Below the pieces are notes generated by a model. The model saw only the letters and a program-made list of their open reading frames with translations. It was not told the origin of the DNA and searched no databases. A program made the translations under genes and the position numbers. This document shows, in pieces, positions 8,316 through 18,014 of a stretch of 64,000 bases of DNA. Origin of the DNA: Nordella sp. HKS 07. GTDB taxonomy: Bacteria > Pseudomonadota > Alphaproteobacteria > Rhizobiales > Aestuariivirgaceae. Within the stretch, counting starts at the first letter, position 1. Each line of letters starts with the position of its first letter. Where the stretch lies: the NCBI RefSeq assembly GCF_011046735.1, contig NZ_CP049258.1:4048001-4112000 (forward strand), in the 5' to 3' direction.

Positions 8316-8475
8316 GCGGCAAAGAGACCAGCAAGACTGGCTCTGCGTCTTTATTCGCCCCGCGCCAACGGCGATGACCTTTCTACCAGACCCAATGGGG
8401 ACCTTCAACGACACGCCACCATCGCGAGCACCGTTTTACCGGTCCCACGGCCTCGAACTCCGGGGATCTCGCGTC

Positions 8476-9087
8476 TCACACCGCCGGGGAAGCCTGTTTC
8501 CCGAATTGGCGCACTTCCGCGACCACCCGGCCATTGGCGAGAAGCCAGTCCCACGCATAGTCGGCGTAGGAGCGGAAGACATAGAGGTCGATCACATCCG
8601 GTTTCTGGCTCACAATATGGAGCAGGGCGGCGATCTCGGCGAAACGCAGGCGGCGGACTGTTCCGGCCTCGTAATCGGCCGACAGCAGATCGAGCGACGA
8701 GCCCTTGAGGAGAAGGGGGCGCGCCTGATCGCCCTCGAGCCGGATGATCGTGCGCATGTCGGATACATCGACGGCGAAGGAGTGGATGCCCTGAAGCGCC
8801 TGGCGCAGGGCGGACAGAAGTTCCTCCGTCCTGGCTCTCGGGCACAGGATGAGCCACTGGTCGGTTGAGAGCCAAAGCGCCTGAATGTCGCCCCAGGCGG
8901 TGCTCGTCCGCGGCGCCGTCGGCAGATCGAGGGTCAGTGTCTGCTTGACGGCCGCCATGAATTGCGGATCGTCCGGCAGCCCTCTGAGATCGATCATGCC
9001 GCGGCTGGTTCTCTCGCGCAGCTCGACGCTCAGACCGGTCGGCTTCTCGCGCGATTGCAGCGCGCTTTCGAACTGGGCGTCAGACAT
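8476..9087 (-). CDS. soxG: Sarcosine oxidase gamma subunit
   Basis: 203 residues, matching the SoxG family in length and position. The body is a divergent aminomethyltransferase-like fold (RTSRGMIDLRGLPDDPQF, WLILCPRA, FAVDVSDMRTIIRLEGDQARPLLLKG, and a C-terminal YADYAWDWLLANGR helix). In heterotetrameric sarcosine oxidase the gamma subunit is structural. The complex oxidises sarcosine to glycine, hydrogen peroxide and methylene-THF in the cytoplasm. It is the last gene of soxB-soxD-soxA-soxG, and its start overlaps the end of soxA by 8 bp. Confidence 0.92.
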   Translation of the reverse strand: MSDAQFESALQSREKPTGLSVELRERTSRGMIDLRGLPDDPQFMAAVKQTLTLDLPTAPRTSTAWGDIQALWLSTDQWLILCPRARTEELLSALRQALQGIHSFAVDVSDMRTIIRLEGDQARPLLLKGSSLDLLSADYEAGTVRRLRFAEIAALLHIVSQKPDVIDLYVFRSYADYAWDWLLANGRVVAEVRQFGKQASPAV

Positions 9088-12000
9088 TCTGGCGGCTCCC
9101 TTCCTTGTCGTAGAAGACCGGATCGGTGATCTTCGCTTTCACCACCTTGCCTTCGAGCGGGAAGGACAGTGTCTCGCCCATCCGGCTGCGGCCATTCTCG
9201 ATCAGCGCCATGGCGATCGAGCGGTCGAGGGTGGGTGAATAATAGGTCGAGGTGACCTGGCCGATCATGTCCATCGGCGGCTTGTCCTTGACGGCCCTGA
9301 CCGCATAGGCGCCGTCGGGCAGGACGTCCTTCGGATCCTCGGTCAGGAGGCCGACCAGCTGCTTGCGCCCGGCGCTTCTGAGGAAGGACTGGTCGAGCGA
9401 GCGCTTGCCGATGAAATCCGCCTTCTTCTTGGAAACCAGCCCGTCGAGGCCGACATCGAAAGGCGTCACCGTGCCGTCGGTCTCGTCGCCGACGACGATG
9501 TAGCCCTTCTCGGCGCGCAGCACATGCAGCGCTTCCGTGCCATAGGCCTCGATGCCGAATTCGGCGCCGGCGGCAAGGATGGTGTCCCACAGGCCGCGGC
9601 CGAAATGAGCGGGCGTGGCCACCTCATAGGAAAGCTCGCCCGAGAAGCTTATGCGATAGAGGCGCACCGGATAGGCGCCGAGCCTGCCTTCCTTCATGGC
9701 CATATGCGGGAAGCCCTCGGCCGAGATGTCGAAATCGGGACCGAGCTTCGAGAGCACTTCGCGCGCCTTGGGCCCGGCGATGGCGAACTGCGCCCATTGC
9801 TCGGTGACCGGCGTGACGAAGACCCGGTAGTGCGTCCATTCCGTCTGCAGCCATTCCTCGAGCCAGGCGGCGATGCGGTCGGCGCCGCCCGAGGTCGTGT
9901 GCATCAGGAAATGGTCGTCGGCGAGGCGTACCGAGACGCCGTCATCGATGAGGAAACCGAGCTCGTTCATCATGAGCCCATAGCGGCAACGCCCGACCTT
10001 CAAGGTCGAGAACATGTTCGTATAGATGCGGTCGAGGAACTCGGCGGCGTCCGGCCCCTTGATCTCGATCTTGCCGAGCGTCGATGCGTCGAGCAGGCCG
10101 ACCTTGCGGCGCACGGCCAGAATCTCGCGGTTGATCGCGGCGTGCTTGTCCTCGCCGGCGCGCGGATAGGTATAGGCGCGCCGCCATTGCCCGACCGGCT
10201 CGAAATGCGCGTTCTGCGCCTGATGCCAGCGGTAGATCGGTGTGCGCCTTATGGGGAGGAACAGCTTCTTTGTGAGCGCGCCCGCGATCGCGCCGAAGGA
10301 AAAGGGCGTATAGGGCGGGCGGAACGTGGTGATGCCGATCTCGGGAATCTTCCTGCCGGTCGCCTCGGCGAGCACGCCGAGCCCGTTCAGGTTGGACGTC
10401 TTGCCTTGGTCGGTCGCCATGCCGAAGGTCGTATAGCGCTTGGTATGCTCGACCGATTCATAGCCTTCGCGCTGGGCGAGCTCGAGATCGGCGGCGGTCA
10501 CATCGTTCTGGAAATCGATGAAGTGCTTGTTGCCTTCATTGTATTTGCCCGTGGCAGGCGAGAACCAGATCGGCTCGAGAGGCTTCTGCGGAGCGGACTC
10601 GGCCTTGGGCCGGGCTGCCGTGGGCGCGGCCGCCTTCACTGCCGTTTCGCCGGCGGCATAGCCTTCGGCGAGCGCCACGGACAAATCCATCGTGCCGTTG
10701 GCCGCGCCAACCGCCTGGATGCGGTCATGATGCTTGCCGGGCCTGAAGCTCTGCAGCCCGCTGTCGAAAGTGAGCTTGCCGCCATTGTGGCACCACAGAT
10801 TGACCACCGGATTGAATCCGCCCGACATGGCGACGAAATCGCAAGCGATGCGGCTTTCATTGACGACGCGGCCCTGGCCCTTGCGCCACGGCGCGATCTT
10901 GACGCCGTTGAGGCCCAAGCCGCCATAGCCGCTCTCGACACCGGCAATCGCATGTCCCGGAATGATTTCGATGCCGGCATTGCGCGCGTCGCGCGCCCCG
11001 GCACTGTCGGTGCCCTGGCGTACATCGATGATCGCGGCGACATTCGAGCCGGCGCGCTTCAGCGAAAGCGCGGTCAGATAGGCATCGTCGTTGTTGGTGA
11101 AGACGACCCCCTTCATGCCGGGCGACACGCCGTAGCGTTCGACGAGGCCGCGCGCCGCGGTGGCGAGCATGATGCCCGGCCGGTCGTTGTTGGCGAAAGC
11201 GATGGGACGCTCGAGCGCGCCGGTCGCCAGGATCACCTCCTTGGCGCGCACCTTCCACAGGCGATGGCGCGGCGTGCCCTTGGCGAGAAGTGCGGGATCG
11301 TGATCGGCGACGCGCTCGAACAGCATGACATGATTGTGATGCCAGTGGCCGACCGCCGTGGTTCGCGTCATCACCTGGACATTGTCTGCATTGGCGAGGA
11401 GTTCGGCGCGGCTTCTGACCCAGTCGAGCTGCGGCGCGCCGTCGATCATGCCGGTGGAAAGGTCGGCCATGCCGCCGAAACGCGTACTTTCGTCGCAGAT
11501 GATGACCCGGGCGCCGGACGCTTGCGCCGCTTCGGCCGCCGCGAGACCGGCCACGCCGGCGCCGATCACCAGCACGTCGCAATGGGCATGCATATGCTCG
11601 TAGGTATCCGGGTCGCGGCCTTCCGGCGCCTTGCCGAGGCCGGCGGCGCGCCGGATCATCGGCTCATAGACATGCTTCCAGAAGGCCTGCGGCCACATGA
11701 AGGTCTTGTAGTAGAAGCCGCCCGGGATGAAGCGGGAGATTCTGCTGTTGAGGGCGCCGATGTCGAACTTGAGCGACGGCCAGCGGTTCTGACTGACCGC
11801 GACGAGGCCGTCATGGAGCTCGACCTGGGTGGCGCGCAGATTGGGCTCGTGGCGCGATCCTTCGCCCACGCCCACCAGCGCATTCATCTCTTCGGAGCCC
11901 AGGCCTACGACGCCGCGCGGGCGATGATATTTGAAGCTCCGGCCGAAGACGCGCTGGCCGTTGGCGAGAACGGCAGCCGCGAGCGTGTCGCCCTGATAGC

Positions 12001-12094
12001 CGGTCATGGTCAGACCGTCGAAGGTGAAGCTCACCTTCATGGCGCGATTGATCAGGCGGCCGCCCTTGGGCAGGCGATAGGGCTTGCCGGTCAT
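9080..12094 (-). CDS. soxA: Sarcosine oxidase alpha subunit
   Basis: 1004 residues, the normal length. Near the N-terminus is the 2Fe-2S-ferredoxin-like fold (GDTLAAAVLANGQRVFGRSF, then KYHRPRG). A Rossmann domain with VLVIGAGVAGLAAAEAA near residue 175 binds NAD/FAD. The C-terminal half is a GcvT-like aminomethyltransferase domain (KIEIKGPDAAEFLDRIYTN, ISFSGELSYEV, GTEALHVLRAEKGYIVVGDE), which binds folate and passes the methyl group to THF. Its ATG overlaps the soxD stop (ATGA). The region corresponds fully to known SoxA with no truncation seen. Confidence 0.95.
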   Translation of the reverse strand: MTGKPYRLPKGGRLINRAMKVSFTFDGLTMTGYQGDTLAAAVLANGQRVFGRSFKYHRPRGVVGLGSEEMNALVGVGEGSRHEPNLRATQVELHDGLVAVSQNRWPSLKFDIGALNSRISRFIPGGFYYKTFMWPQAFWKHVYEPMIRRAAGLGKAPEGRDPDTYEHMHAHCDVLVIGAGVAGLAAAEAAQASGARVIICDESTRFGGMADLSTGMIDGAPQLDWVRSRAELLANADNVQVMTRTTAVGHWHHNHVMLFERVADHDPALLAKGTPRHRLWKVRAKEVILATGALERPIAFANNDRPGIMLATAARGLVERYGVSPGMKGVVFTNNDDAYLTALSLKRAGSNVAAIIDVRQGTDSAGARDARNAGIEIIPGHAIAGVESGYGGLGLNGVKIAPWRKGQGRVVNESRIACDFVAMSGGFNPVVNLWCHNGGKLTFDSGLQSFRPGKHHDRIQAVGAANGTMDLSVALAEGYAAGETAVKAAAPTAARPKAESAPQKPLEPIWFSPATGKYNEGNKHFIDFQNDVTAADLELAQREGYESVEHTKRYTTFGMATDQGKTSNLNGLGVLAEATGRKIPEIGITTFRPPYTPFSFGAIAGALTKKLFLPIRRTPIYRWHQAQNAHFEPVGQWRRAYTYPRAGEDKHAAINREILAVRRKVGLLDASTLGKIEIKGPDAAEFLDRIYTNMFSTLKVGRCRYGLMMNELGFLIDDGVSVRLADDHFLMHTTSGGADRIAAWLEEWLQTEWTHYRVFVTPVTEQWAQFAIAGPKAREVLSKLGPDFDISAEGFPHMAMKEGRLGAYPVRLYRISFSGELSYEVATPAHFGRGLWDTILAAGAEFGIEAYGTEALHVLRAEKGYIVVGDETDGTVTPFDVGLDGLVSKKKADFIGKRSLDQSFLRSAGRKQLVGLLTEDPKDVLPDGAYAVRAVKDKPPMDMIGQVTSTYYSPTLDRSIAMALIENGRSRMGETLSFPLEGKVVKAKITDPVFYDKEGSRQNV

Positions 12095-12444
12095 GCTTTA
12101 CGTCCCTTTGCCAGCTTGTCCTTGAAGAATTCGGCCCACTCGCCGGTCGCGGCTTTCATCAACTCGCGCGGCGGCAATTCGCCGATCCCGTAGGTCGCCT
12201 TGAATTCCATGGTCATCGTGTCGCGCGCCGCGTGGAACCACTTGCCGCAGCCGCGGTCGCAGCGCCAGCGTTCGAAATGCAGTCCCTTGGGATTATGCCG
12301 CATGAACAGGTAGTCGCGCTGCTGGGCATCGCTGACATCAGCGGGATCGCGCGTGGCGGGTCTCGCCACATGAGCCTCCCCGCCATAGTGAAAATCCGTC
12401 TCGTCGCCTTCGGCACCGCAGACCGGGCAATGAACGATCAGCAT
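12091..12444 (-). CDS. soxD: Sarcosine oxidase delta subunit
   Basis: 117 residues from the ATG at 12444. SoxD is a small zinc-binding subunit; the ligands are visible as CPVCG near residues 6-10 and RCDRGCGKWFHAARDT near residues 61-76. The segment QRDYLFMRHNPKG is also typical of the family. It lies between soxB and soxA, with a 4-bp overlap with soxA. The open frame continues upstream into soxB sequence but that extension is not this gene. Confidence 0.93.
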   Translation of the reverse strand: MLIVHCPVCGAEGDETDFHYGGEAHVARPATRDPADVSDAQQRDYLFMRHNPKGLHFERWRCDRGCGKWFHAARDTMTMEFKATYGIGELPPRELMKAATGEWAEFFKDKLAKGRKA

Positions 12445-12472
12445 GAATGCGAGCTCCTGAATGCCTTGCACA

Positions 12473-12498
12473 TTAATGCGCCACCTTAATGCGCCACC
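12473..12498. repeat. 13-bp tandem duplication over the soxB stop codon
   Basis: TTAATGCGCCACC occurs at 12473-12485 and again at 12486-12498 (plus strand). On the coding strand this duplicates the last codons and TAA stop of soxB. The second unit lies in the 41-bp soxB-soxD spacer, just upstream of soxD. Confidence 0.85.
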
Positions 12499-13739
12499 GC
12501 GGCGGCGACGCTTTCGTCGATCAGTCGGCCTTCGAGGAAGCGGTTGAGACCGAAAGGCTCGGCGATCGGATGTGGCCGGTCGTTGAACATCGTGTCGGCG
12601 AAGACGAAGCCCGAGCCCGGGATCGCCTTGAAGCCGCCGGTGCCCCAGCCGCAATTGACATAGAGGCCTTCCACATCGGTCTTGCTGATGATCGGCGAGC
12701 GGTCGCCCGTCATGTCGACGATGCCGCCCCACATGCGCAGCATGCGCAAGCGCGAGATGATCGGGAAGGTCTCGACCAGCGCCGTCACCGTGTGCTCGAG
12801 CGCCGGGAAGGAGCCGCGCTGCGAATAATTGTTGTAGGGATCGGTGCCGCCGCCCACCACCAGCTCGCCCTTGTCGGACTGGCTCAGGTAACCATGCACG
12901 GTATTCGCCATGATGACGCAATCGAGCACCGGCTTGATCGGTTCCGAGACCAGCGCCTGCAGACACAGGCTCTCGATCGGCAGGCGCAGGCCCGCCGTCT
13001 GCACGAGGGTCGAGACATGGCCGGCGGTGACGACGCCGACCTTCTTGGTCTTGATGAAGCCCTTGGAGGTCTCGATCCCGGCCACCTTGGCCCCGTCGCG
13101 ACGGATCGAAAGCACTTCGCAATTCTGGATGATGTCGACGCCGAGGCTGTCGGCGCCCCGGGCATAGCCCCAGGCCACCGCGTCATGACGCCCGGTGCCG
13201 CCGCGCGGCTGGTAATAGGCGCCGAGAATGGGGTAGCGGCAATTGGGATCGTCATTGATGATGGGGGCGATCTTCTTCACCTCTTCCGGCGTGATCATCC
13301 GGCAGTCCAGGCCGGCGAGCCGGTTGGCATGGGCGGTGCGCTTGAAGGCGCGGAACTCGTGCTCGGTCTGGCACAGCATCATCACGCCGCGCGGCGAGAA
13401 CATCACGTTGAAATTGAGGTCGTGCGAAAGCTCCTCATAGAGCCCGCGGGCGAGCTCATAAATGGCGATCGAGGGGTCCTGCAGATAGTTCGAGCGGATA
13501 ATGGTGGTATTGCGCCCGGTATTGCCGCCGCCCAGCCAGCCTTTTTCGACCACCGCGATATTTGTGAGTTTGTGATTCTTGGCCAGGTAATAGGCGGTGG
13601 CGAGGCCATGGCCGCCGGCGCCGACGATCACCGCGTCATATTCCGACTTGGGCGTGGGGCTGCGCCAGGCGCGTTCCCAGTCCTTGTGGTAGTTCATCGC
13701 GTTGCGCGCGAGGGAAAAGATCGAGTAGCGGGATTTCAT
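12486..13739 (-). CDS. soxB: Sarcosine oxidase beta subunit
   Basis: 417 residues from the ATG at 13739, the standard SoxB length; AGAGGG lies just upstream. The open frame runs further to 14213, but that part is non-homologous and overlaps ccmI in antisense. The protein is an FAD-dependent amine oxidase of the DAO superfamily: dinucleotide motif DAVIVGAGGHGLATAYYLA near residue 36, then GGGNTGRNTTIIRSNYL and a C-terminal VNCGWGTGGFKAIPGSG. Known SoxB carries covalent FMN and non-covalent FAD and holds the sarcosine site. It is first in soxBDAG. The adjacent GbdR-like regulator is a reasonable activator. Confidence 0.95.
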   Translation of the reverse strand: MKSRYSIFSLARNAMNYHKDWERAWRSPTPKSEYDAVIVGAGGHGLATAYYLAKNHKLTNIAVVEKGWLGGGNTGRNTTIIRSNYLQDPSIAIYELARGLYEELSHDLNFNVMFSPRGVMMLCQTEHEFRAFKRTAHANRLAGLDCRMITPEEVKKIAPIINDDPNCRYPILGAYYQPRGGTGRHDAVAWGYARGADSLGVDIIQNCEVLSIRRDGAKVAGIETSKGFIKTKKVGVVTAGHVSTLVQTAGLRLPIESLCLQALVSEPIKPVLDCVIMANTVHGYLSQSDKGELVVGGGTDPYNNYSQRGSFPALEHTVTALVETFPIISRLRMLRMWGGIVDMTGDRSPIISKTDVEGLYVNCGWGTGGFKAIPGSGFVFADTMFNDRPHPIAEPFGLNRFLEGRLIDESVAAAVAH

Positions 13740-13903
13740 GCGGCCCTCTGGTAAACCAGTGTGCTGAACGCGCTGTTTATCAAAAGGGGGGTGCAGCCTC
13801 CACCGGTTTCCGACGCCCCATTGCTGCCATGCGACAATGCGACGGACCCTTTTAAGAGCTGGGCGCATTACATTGGGACGAGCCCCCGGAACCTCTTGAG
13901 AGC
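13740..13903. promoter_or_regulatory. Divergent region between soxB and ccmI
   Basis: 164 bp separate the divergent starts of soxB and the cytochrome c maturation operon, so both promoters must lie here. I see no riboswitch or clear operator. The soxB Shine-Dalgarno (AGAGGG on the minus strand) is at the left edge. Confidence 0.4.
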
Positions 13904-14998
13904 ATGCTGAATTTCCTTGTATTTGCGGTACTTGCGGCAGCCGTCGTGATCGCCCTGTGCTGGCCCGTCCTGAAGGGGCGCGTCGCCGGGCCGGCGCGCG
14001 CCGACTATGACGAGGCCGTCTTCCGCGACCAGCTCGCCGAGCTCGAGCGTGACAAGGCCAGGGGCCTGATCGGTACTGCCGAAGCCGGGGCCGCCCGCAA
14101 TGAGATCGCGCGCCGCCTGATCGCCGCTGGCCGGCAGGCGCCCCAGGCCAGCCCCCAGGGTGTGGGCAGATGGCCGGTTTTGGCGGTGGCTGTGACCGTC
14201 CCTGTGGCAGCACTTGGTCTCTATATGGCGCTTGGCGCCCCGGGCAGACCCGATCTGCCGCTCAAGCAGCGTCTCGACAATGCGATCGCCAATAACGACG
14301 TCCGGGCGCTGATGGCAAAGGCCGAGGCGCATCTGGCCGAGCAGCCGGACGATCTGCGCGGCTGGGAGGTTCTCGCACCTCTCTATCGCGGCACTGAGCG
14401 CTATGAGGACGCGGCGAAGGCATTCGGGAACATTCTGCGTCTCAAGGGAGCGAATGCCGAAACCTATGCCGACTATGGCGAGATGCTGGTTTTCGCCAAT
14501 GCCGGCCTTGTCCCCAAGGAGGCGGCGGCGGCTTTCGCCGAGGCCCTGAAGCTTGACGTTAAGTTGCCCAAGGCCCGCTTTTATGCCGGCCTGGCCTTGA
14601 AGCAGGACGGCAAGGCGGGTGAGGCCCTGGCGGTCTGGCAGGGGCTGCTCGCCGATACGAAGCCGACAGACAGCTGGAAAAATGCCCTCGAGGCGCAGAT
14701 CGCGTCCCTGTCGCCGGGCGCGCCTCAGCTCTCCGACGAGCAGGTGGCGGCGACCGAGAATATGAGCCCTGAAGATCGCGAAAAAATGATCCGAGGCATG
14801 GTTGACGGCCTGGAGGAGCGCCTTAAATCGGCCCCTGCCGATCTCGACGGCTGGCAGCGCCTTATTAGGGCGCGCGCCGTTTTGGGTGAGATGGACAAGG
14901 CGCGCGCGGCGTATACTTCCGCGCAGGCGCAATTCAAGGATGACAGCCAGGCGATGTCCGCATTGGCTCAGTCGGCGAAGCAGCTGGGTATCGAATAA
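13904..14998 (+). CDS. ccmI: Cytochrome c maturation protein CcmI (CycH)
   Basis: 364 residues. An N-terminal TM helix ([20 protein letters not shown]) is followed by the conserved cytoplasmic segment [24 protein letters not shown] second TM helix lies near residue 90 ([21 protein letters not shown]). The periplasmic part contains TPR-like repeats ([41 protein letters not shown]). CcmI is the apocytochrome chaperone that brings substrate to the CcmF/H heme ligation complex. It starts the ccmI-E-F-H operon, and its TAA overlaps the ccmE ATG by one base. Confidence 0.93.
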   Translation: MLNFLVFAVLAAAVVIALCWPVLKGRVAGPARADYDEAVFRDQLAELERDKARGLIGTAEAGAARNEIARRLIAAGRQAPQASPQGVGRWPVLAVAVTVPVAALGLYMALGAPGRPDLPLKQRLDNAIANNDVRALMAKAEAHLAEQPDDLRGWEVLAPLYRGTERYEDAAKAFGNILRLKGANAETYADYGEMLVFANAGLVPKEAAAAFAEALKLDVKLPKARFYAGLALKQDGKAGEALAVWQGLLADTKPTDSWKNALEAQIASLSPGAPQLSDEQVAATENMSPEDREKMIRGMVDGLEERLKSAPADLDGWQRLIRARAVLGEMDKARAAYTSAQAQFKDDSQAMSALAQSAKQLGIE

Positions 14999-15474
14999 TG
15001 GCAATGATGACGATGACGCCCCGTAGTTCCCGGAAGCAGAAGCGCGCCGCGGTGATCCTGGCGGGCCTCGCCGTCCTCGCCATTGCCGCCGGCATTGTGC
15101 TTTATGCGCTCAAGGACACGATCGTCTTCTTCTATACGCCGAGCGAGATCGCCGAAAAGAACGTCCAGACCGGCCAGCGTTTCCGCCTGGGCGGTCTCGT
15201 TGAGGCGGGCAGCGTCGTCAAGGGCGACGGCATGACCGTGCGCTTCGCGGTCACCGACACCATCAAGTCGGTCACGGTCGAATATAAGGGCCAGCTGCCC
15301 GATCTCTTCCGCGAGGGCCAGGGCGTCGTTACCGAAGGCAAGCTCGACGCGTCGGGCAACTTCGTCGCCGACACGGTGCTCGCCAAGCATGATGAAAACT
15401 ATATGCCGAAGGACGTCGCCGACCGCCTGAAGGAAAAGGGCGTGTGGAAGGAAGGCAAGGGGGCCGGATCATGA
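14998..15474 (+). CDS. ccmE: Periplasmic heme chaperone CcmE (CycJ)
   Basis: 158 residues with one N-terminal membrane anchor ([20 protein letters not shown]). The OB-fold periplasmic domain shows [41 protein letters not shown], and the heme-attachment motif KHDENYMP (HxxxY) near residue 131. CcmE binds heme covalently through this histidine and delivers it to CcmF. The stop overlaps the ccmF start (ATGA). Confidence 0.96.
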   Translation: MAMMTMTPRSSRKQKRAAVILAGLAVLAIAAGIVLYALKDTIVFFYTPSEIAEKNVQTGQRFRLGGLVEAGSVVKGDGMTVRFAVTDTIKSVTVEYKGQLPDLFREGQGVVTEGKLDASGNFVADTVLAKHDENYMPKDVADRLKEKGVWKEGKGAGS

Positions 15475-17450
15475 TTGCCGAAACCGGACATTTCACGCTC
15501 ATCCTGGCCTTCGTCACGGCCCTGGCGCAGTGCGCCGTGCCGCTCTACGGCGCCCATCGCGGCGACCGCGCCCTCATGAATGTCGCCGCGCCCGCCGCGC
15601 TGGCGCAATTCACGCTGATCGCCATCGCCTTCCTGGCGCTGATGAATGCCTATGTGACGTCGGATTTTTCGGTCGTCAATGTGTGGGAGAATTCCCATTC
15701 GGCGAAGCCGCTCCTCTACAAGATCACCGGCGTCTGGGCCAATCATGAAGGCTCGATGATGCTGTGGGTGTTGATCCTGTCGCTGTTCGGCGCCGGTGTC
15801 GCGCTGTTCGGCGGCAACCTGCCGCTCGAGCTCAAATCGCGGGTGCTCGCCATCCAGGGCTCGATCGGCATCGCCTTCCTGCTCTTCATTCTGCTCACCT
15901 CCAATCCTTTCCTGCGTCTCGATCCGGCGCCCGTCGAAGGCAACGGCATCAATCCGCTGCTGCAGGATCCGGCGCTCGCCTTCCATCCGCCGTTCCTCTA
16001 TGCCGGTTATGTCGGTCTGTCGGTCTCCTTCTCCTTCGCCATCGCCGCCCTGATCGACGGCAAGGTCGATGCCGCCTGGGCGCGCTGGGTCAGGCCGTGG
16101 ACGCTCGCCGCCTGGGTCTTCCTGACGCTGGGCATCGCCATGGGATCCTGGTGGGCCTATTACGAACTGGGCTGGGGCGGTTTCTGGTTCTGGGACCCGG
16201 TCGAAAACGCCTCCTTCATGCCCTGGCTCATCTCCGCGGCGCTCCTTCATTCCGCGATCGTCGTCGAGAAGCGCAACGCGCTGAAGATCTGGACCATACT
16301 TCTCGCCATCCTGGCGTTCTCGCTGTCGCTGATCGGCGCCTTCCTGGTGCGCTCCGGCGTCCTGACCTCGGTTCATGCCTTCGCGGTCGATCCGGAGCGT
16401 GGCGTATTCATTCTCCTGATCCTGTGCATCTTCATCGGCGGCGCGCTGGCGCTGTTCGCCTGGCGCGCGCCGGCGCTGAAGGCGGGCGGGCTCTTCGCGC
16501 CCTTGAGCCGCGAGGGTGGCCTCGTGGTGAACAATCTTCTGCTCTGCACCGCCTGCGCGGCGGTCTTCATCGGCACGCTCTATCCCCTGGCGCTGGAAAT
16601 GTTCACCGGCGACAAGATCTCGGTCGGTCCGCCTTATTTCAATGTCACCTTCGGCCTGATCATGCTGCCGCTCCTGCTGCTCGTGCCGGCCGGGCCGCTG
16701 CTCACCTGGAAGCGGGCCGAAGCGTGGCCGGTGATCCAGCGCCTGTGGGTTGCCGCCCTGGTGGCCTTCGCCGCGGTCATGCTTCTCCTTGTCGTGTTCC
16801 GGCGTGGACCGTGGCTGGCCCCTCTCGGCGTCGGCCTCGGCCTGTGGCTGGTATTGGGCGCCCTGGTCGAGCTTTCCGAGCGCGTCGCCTTGCTCCGCTC
16901 GCCCTGGGCGGTCGCCTGGTCGCGATTCAAGGGTTTGCCGCGCTCCGCGCTCGGCATGACGCTAGCCCATGCGGGCGTGGGGATCGCGATCATCGGCATC
17001 TTCTCGGTCACGACCTGGCGCCAGGAGCATATCCTGGCGATGAAGCCCGGCGAGAAGCTCAATGTCGCCGGATATGAGGTGACCTATCTCGGCGAAGCGC
17101 CGATGACCGGGCCGAATTACACCGGTGACGGCGGACGCTTCCGCGTGATGGACGGCAATCGCGAAGTGGCTACCCTGGTTTCGGAACGGCGCCGCTTCCG
17201 GCCGAGCAATCAGGAGACGACGGAAGTCGGCCTCCTGCAGGCCTGGTCTGGCGATCTCTACGCGGTGATGGGCGATCGCATGTCCGATGGCGCCCGCGCC
17301 ATCCGCATCTATTTCAACCCGCTCATCTCGTTGATCTGGCTCGGCGCCTTCGTCATGTTCCTCGGCGGCTGCATCTCGCTCACCGACCGGCGCTTCCGGG
17401 TGGGGGCGCCCAAGACCGCGCGCCAATTGCAGCCCGTTCCGGCGGAGTGA
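15471..17450 (+). CDS. ccmF: Heme lyase subunit CcmF (CycK)
   Basis: 659 residues from the ATG at 15471, about 14-15 TM helices. The tryptophan-rich WWD heme-handling motif is intact ([19 protein letters not shown] near residue 235), with conserved [10 protein letters not shown] and [11 protein letters not shown] upstream. CcmF transfers heme from CcmE to the CXXCH cysteines of apocytochrome c at the periplasmic face. It is translationally coupled to ccmE and lies 4 bp before ccmH. Confidence 0.96.
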   Translation: MIAETGHFTLILAFVTALAQCAVPLYGAHRGDRALMNVAAPAALAQFTLIAIAFLALMNAYVTSDFSVVNVWENSHSAKPLLYKITGVWANHEGSMMLWVLILSLFGAGVALFGGNLPLELKSRVLAIQGSIGIAFLLFILLTSNPFLRLDPAPVEGNGINPLLQDPALAFHPPFLYAGYVGLSVSFSFAIAALIDGKVDAAWARWVRPWTLAAWVFLTLGIAMGSWWAYYELGWGGFWFWDPVENASFMPWLISAALLHSAIVVEKRNALKIWTILLAILAFSLSLIGAFLVRSGVLTSVHAFAVDPERGVFILLILCIFIGGALALFAWRAPALKAGGLFAPLSREGGLVVNNLLLCTACAAVFIGTLYPLALEMFTGDKISVGPPYFNVTFGLIMLPLLLLVPAGPLLTWKRAEAWPVIQRLWVAALVAFAAVMLLLVVFRRGPWLAPLGVGLGLWLVLGALVELSERVALLRSPWAVAWSRFKGLPRSALGMTLAHAGVGIAIIGIFSVTTWRQEHILAMKPGEKLNVAGYEVTYLGEAPMTGPNYTGDGGRFRVMDGNREVATLVSERRRFRPSNQETTEVGLLQAWSGDLYAVMGDRMSDGARAIRIYFNPLISLIWLGAFVMFLGGCISLTDRRFRVGAPKTARQLQPVPAE

Positions 17451-17454
17451 AGCG

Positions 17455-17913
17455 ATGAAGCGGGTCGGTACGGCGCTTCTTCTCTTTCTGCTCTGGATCG
17501 CTCCGCTGGGGGCGGTCGAGCCCGACGAGATACTGGCTGATCCGGCGCTTGAAGCCCGCGCGCGCGCGCTGTCGATGGGACTGCGCTGCCTGGTCTGCCA
17601 GAACCAGTCGATCGATGATTCGAATGCGCCCCTCGCTCGCGACCTGCGCATTCTTCTGCGCGAGCGCCTGACGGCCGGCGACAACGACCAGCAGGCGGTC
17701 GACTATATCGTGGCGCGTTACGGCGACTTTGTTTTGTTGCGCCCGCGCTTCACCGCCGAGACATGGATTCTGTGGATCGGTCCGTTCGTGCTGCTGCTGG
17801 TAGGTGGAACATTTCTTCTCATGCGCCGGCGCAACAACAAGGAAGACGCGGTCGAGCGTTCGCTCGATCCGCAGGAGCAGGCCGACTTGGAGCGCCTGCT
17901 GGACCGCCGCTAG
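17455..17913 (+). CDS. ccmH: Cytochrome c maturation thiol-disulfide protein CcmH (CycL)
   Basis: 152 residues. A signal peptide/TM (ALLLFLLWIAPLGAV) precedes the periplasmic domain with the redox motif LRCLVCQNQ (LRCxxCQNQ) near residues 43-51. A C-terminal TM anchor follows (WILWIGPFVLLLVGGTFLL). CcmH reduces the apocytochrome CXXCH pair before heme ligation. The TAG stop codon at 17911-17913 belongs to the left end (CTAG) of an intergenic repeat, so the repeat appears to supply the stop. Confidence 0.95.
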   Translation: MKRVGTALLLFLLWIAPLGAVEPDEILADPALEARARALSMGLRCLVCQNQSIDDSNAPLARDLRILLRERLTAGDNDQQAVDYIVARYGDFVLLRPRFTAETWILWIGPFVLLLVGGTFLLMRRRNNKEDAVERSLDPQEQADLERLLDRR

Positions 17914-18005
17914 ACCACGATCACTTCAGTAGATGTGATCGACATTTTGAGTTGGCGCGTGATCGGACGGAAAGCCTGTGCCGGCTTTTCCTGGTCATGT
18001 GCGTG
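17910..18005 (+). repeat. Degenerate copy of the CTAGATCACGAT repeat, overlapping the ccmH stop
   Basis: Begins CTAGACCACGATCACTTC and continues through GTGATCGACATTTTGAG, GGCGCGTGATCGGACGGAAA and GCTTTTCCTGGTCATG. The order and spacing match the element at 58119-58234 and the one inside pepN (35837 back to 35721). The central inverted repeat is shortened, so this copy is about 95 bp. The first bases include the ccmH stop codon. Confidence 0.7.
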
Positions 18006-18014
18006 GAATTTCCA

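Noticed and set aside
9524-12193. An 889-codon open frame on the plus strand opposite soxA
   Set aside because: It is the antisense of a clear SoxA. The translation is rich in R, G, D and H, has no recognisable domain, and arises from GC-rich codon bias.
12445-13122. N-terminal extension of soxD through the soxB gene
   Set aside because: The zinc-binding family starts at the ATG at 12444; the extension is an alternative frame of soxB.
13740-14213. N-terminal extension of soxB to 14213
   Set aside because: No homology to SoxB, overlaps ccmI in antisense, and the ATG at 13739 has a ribosome site and gives the standard length.
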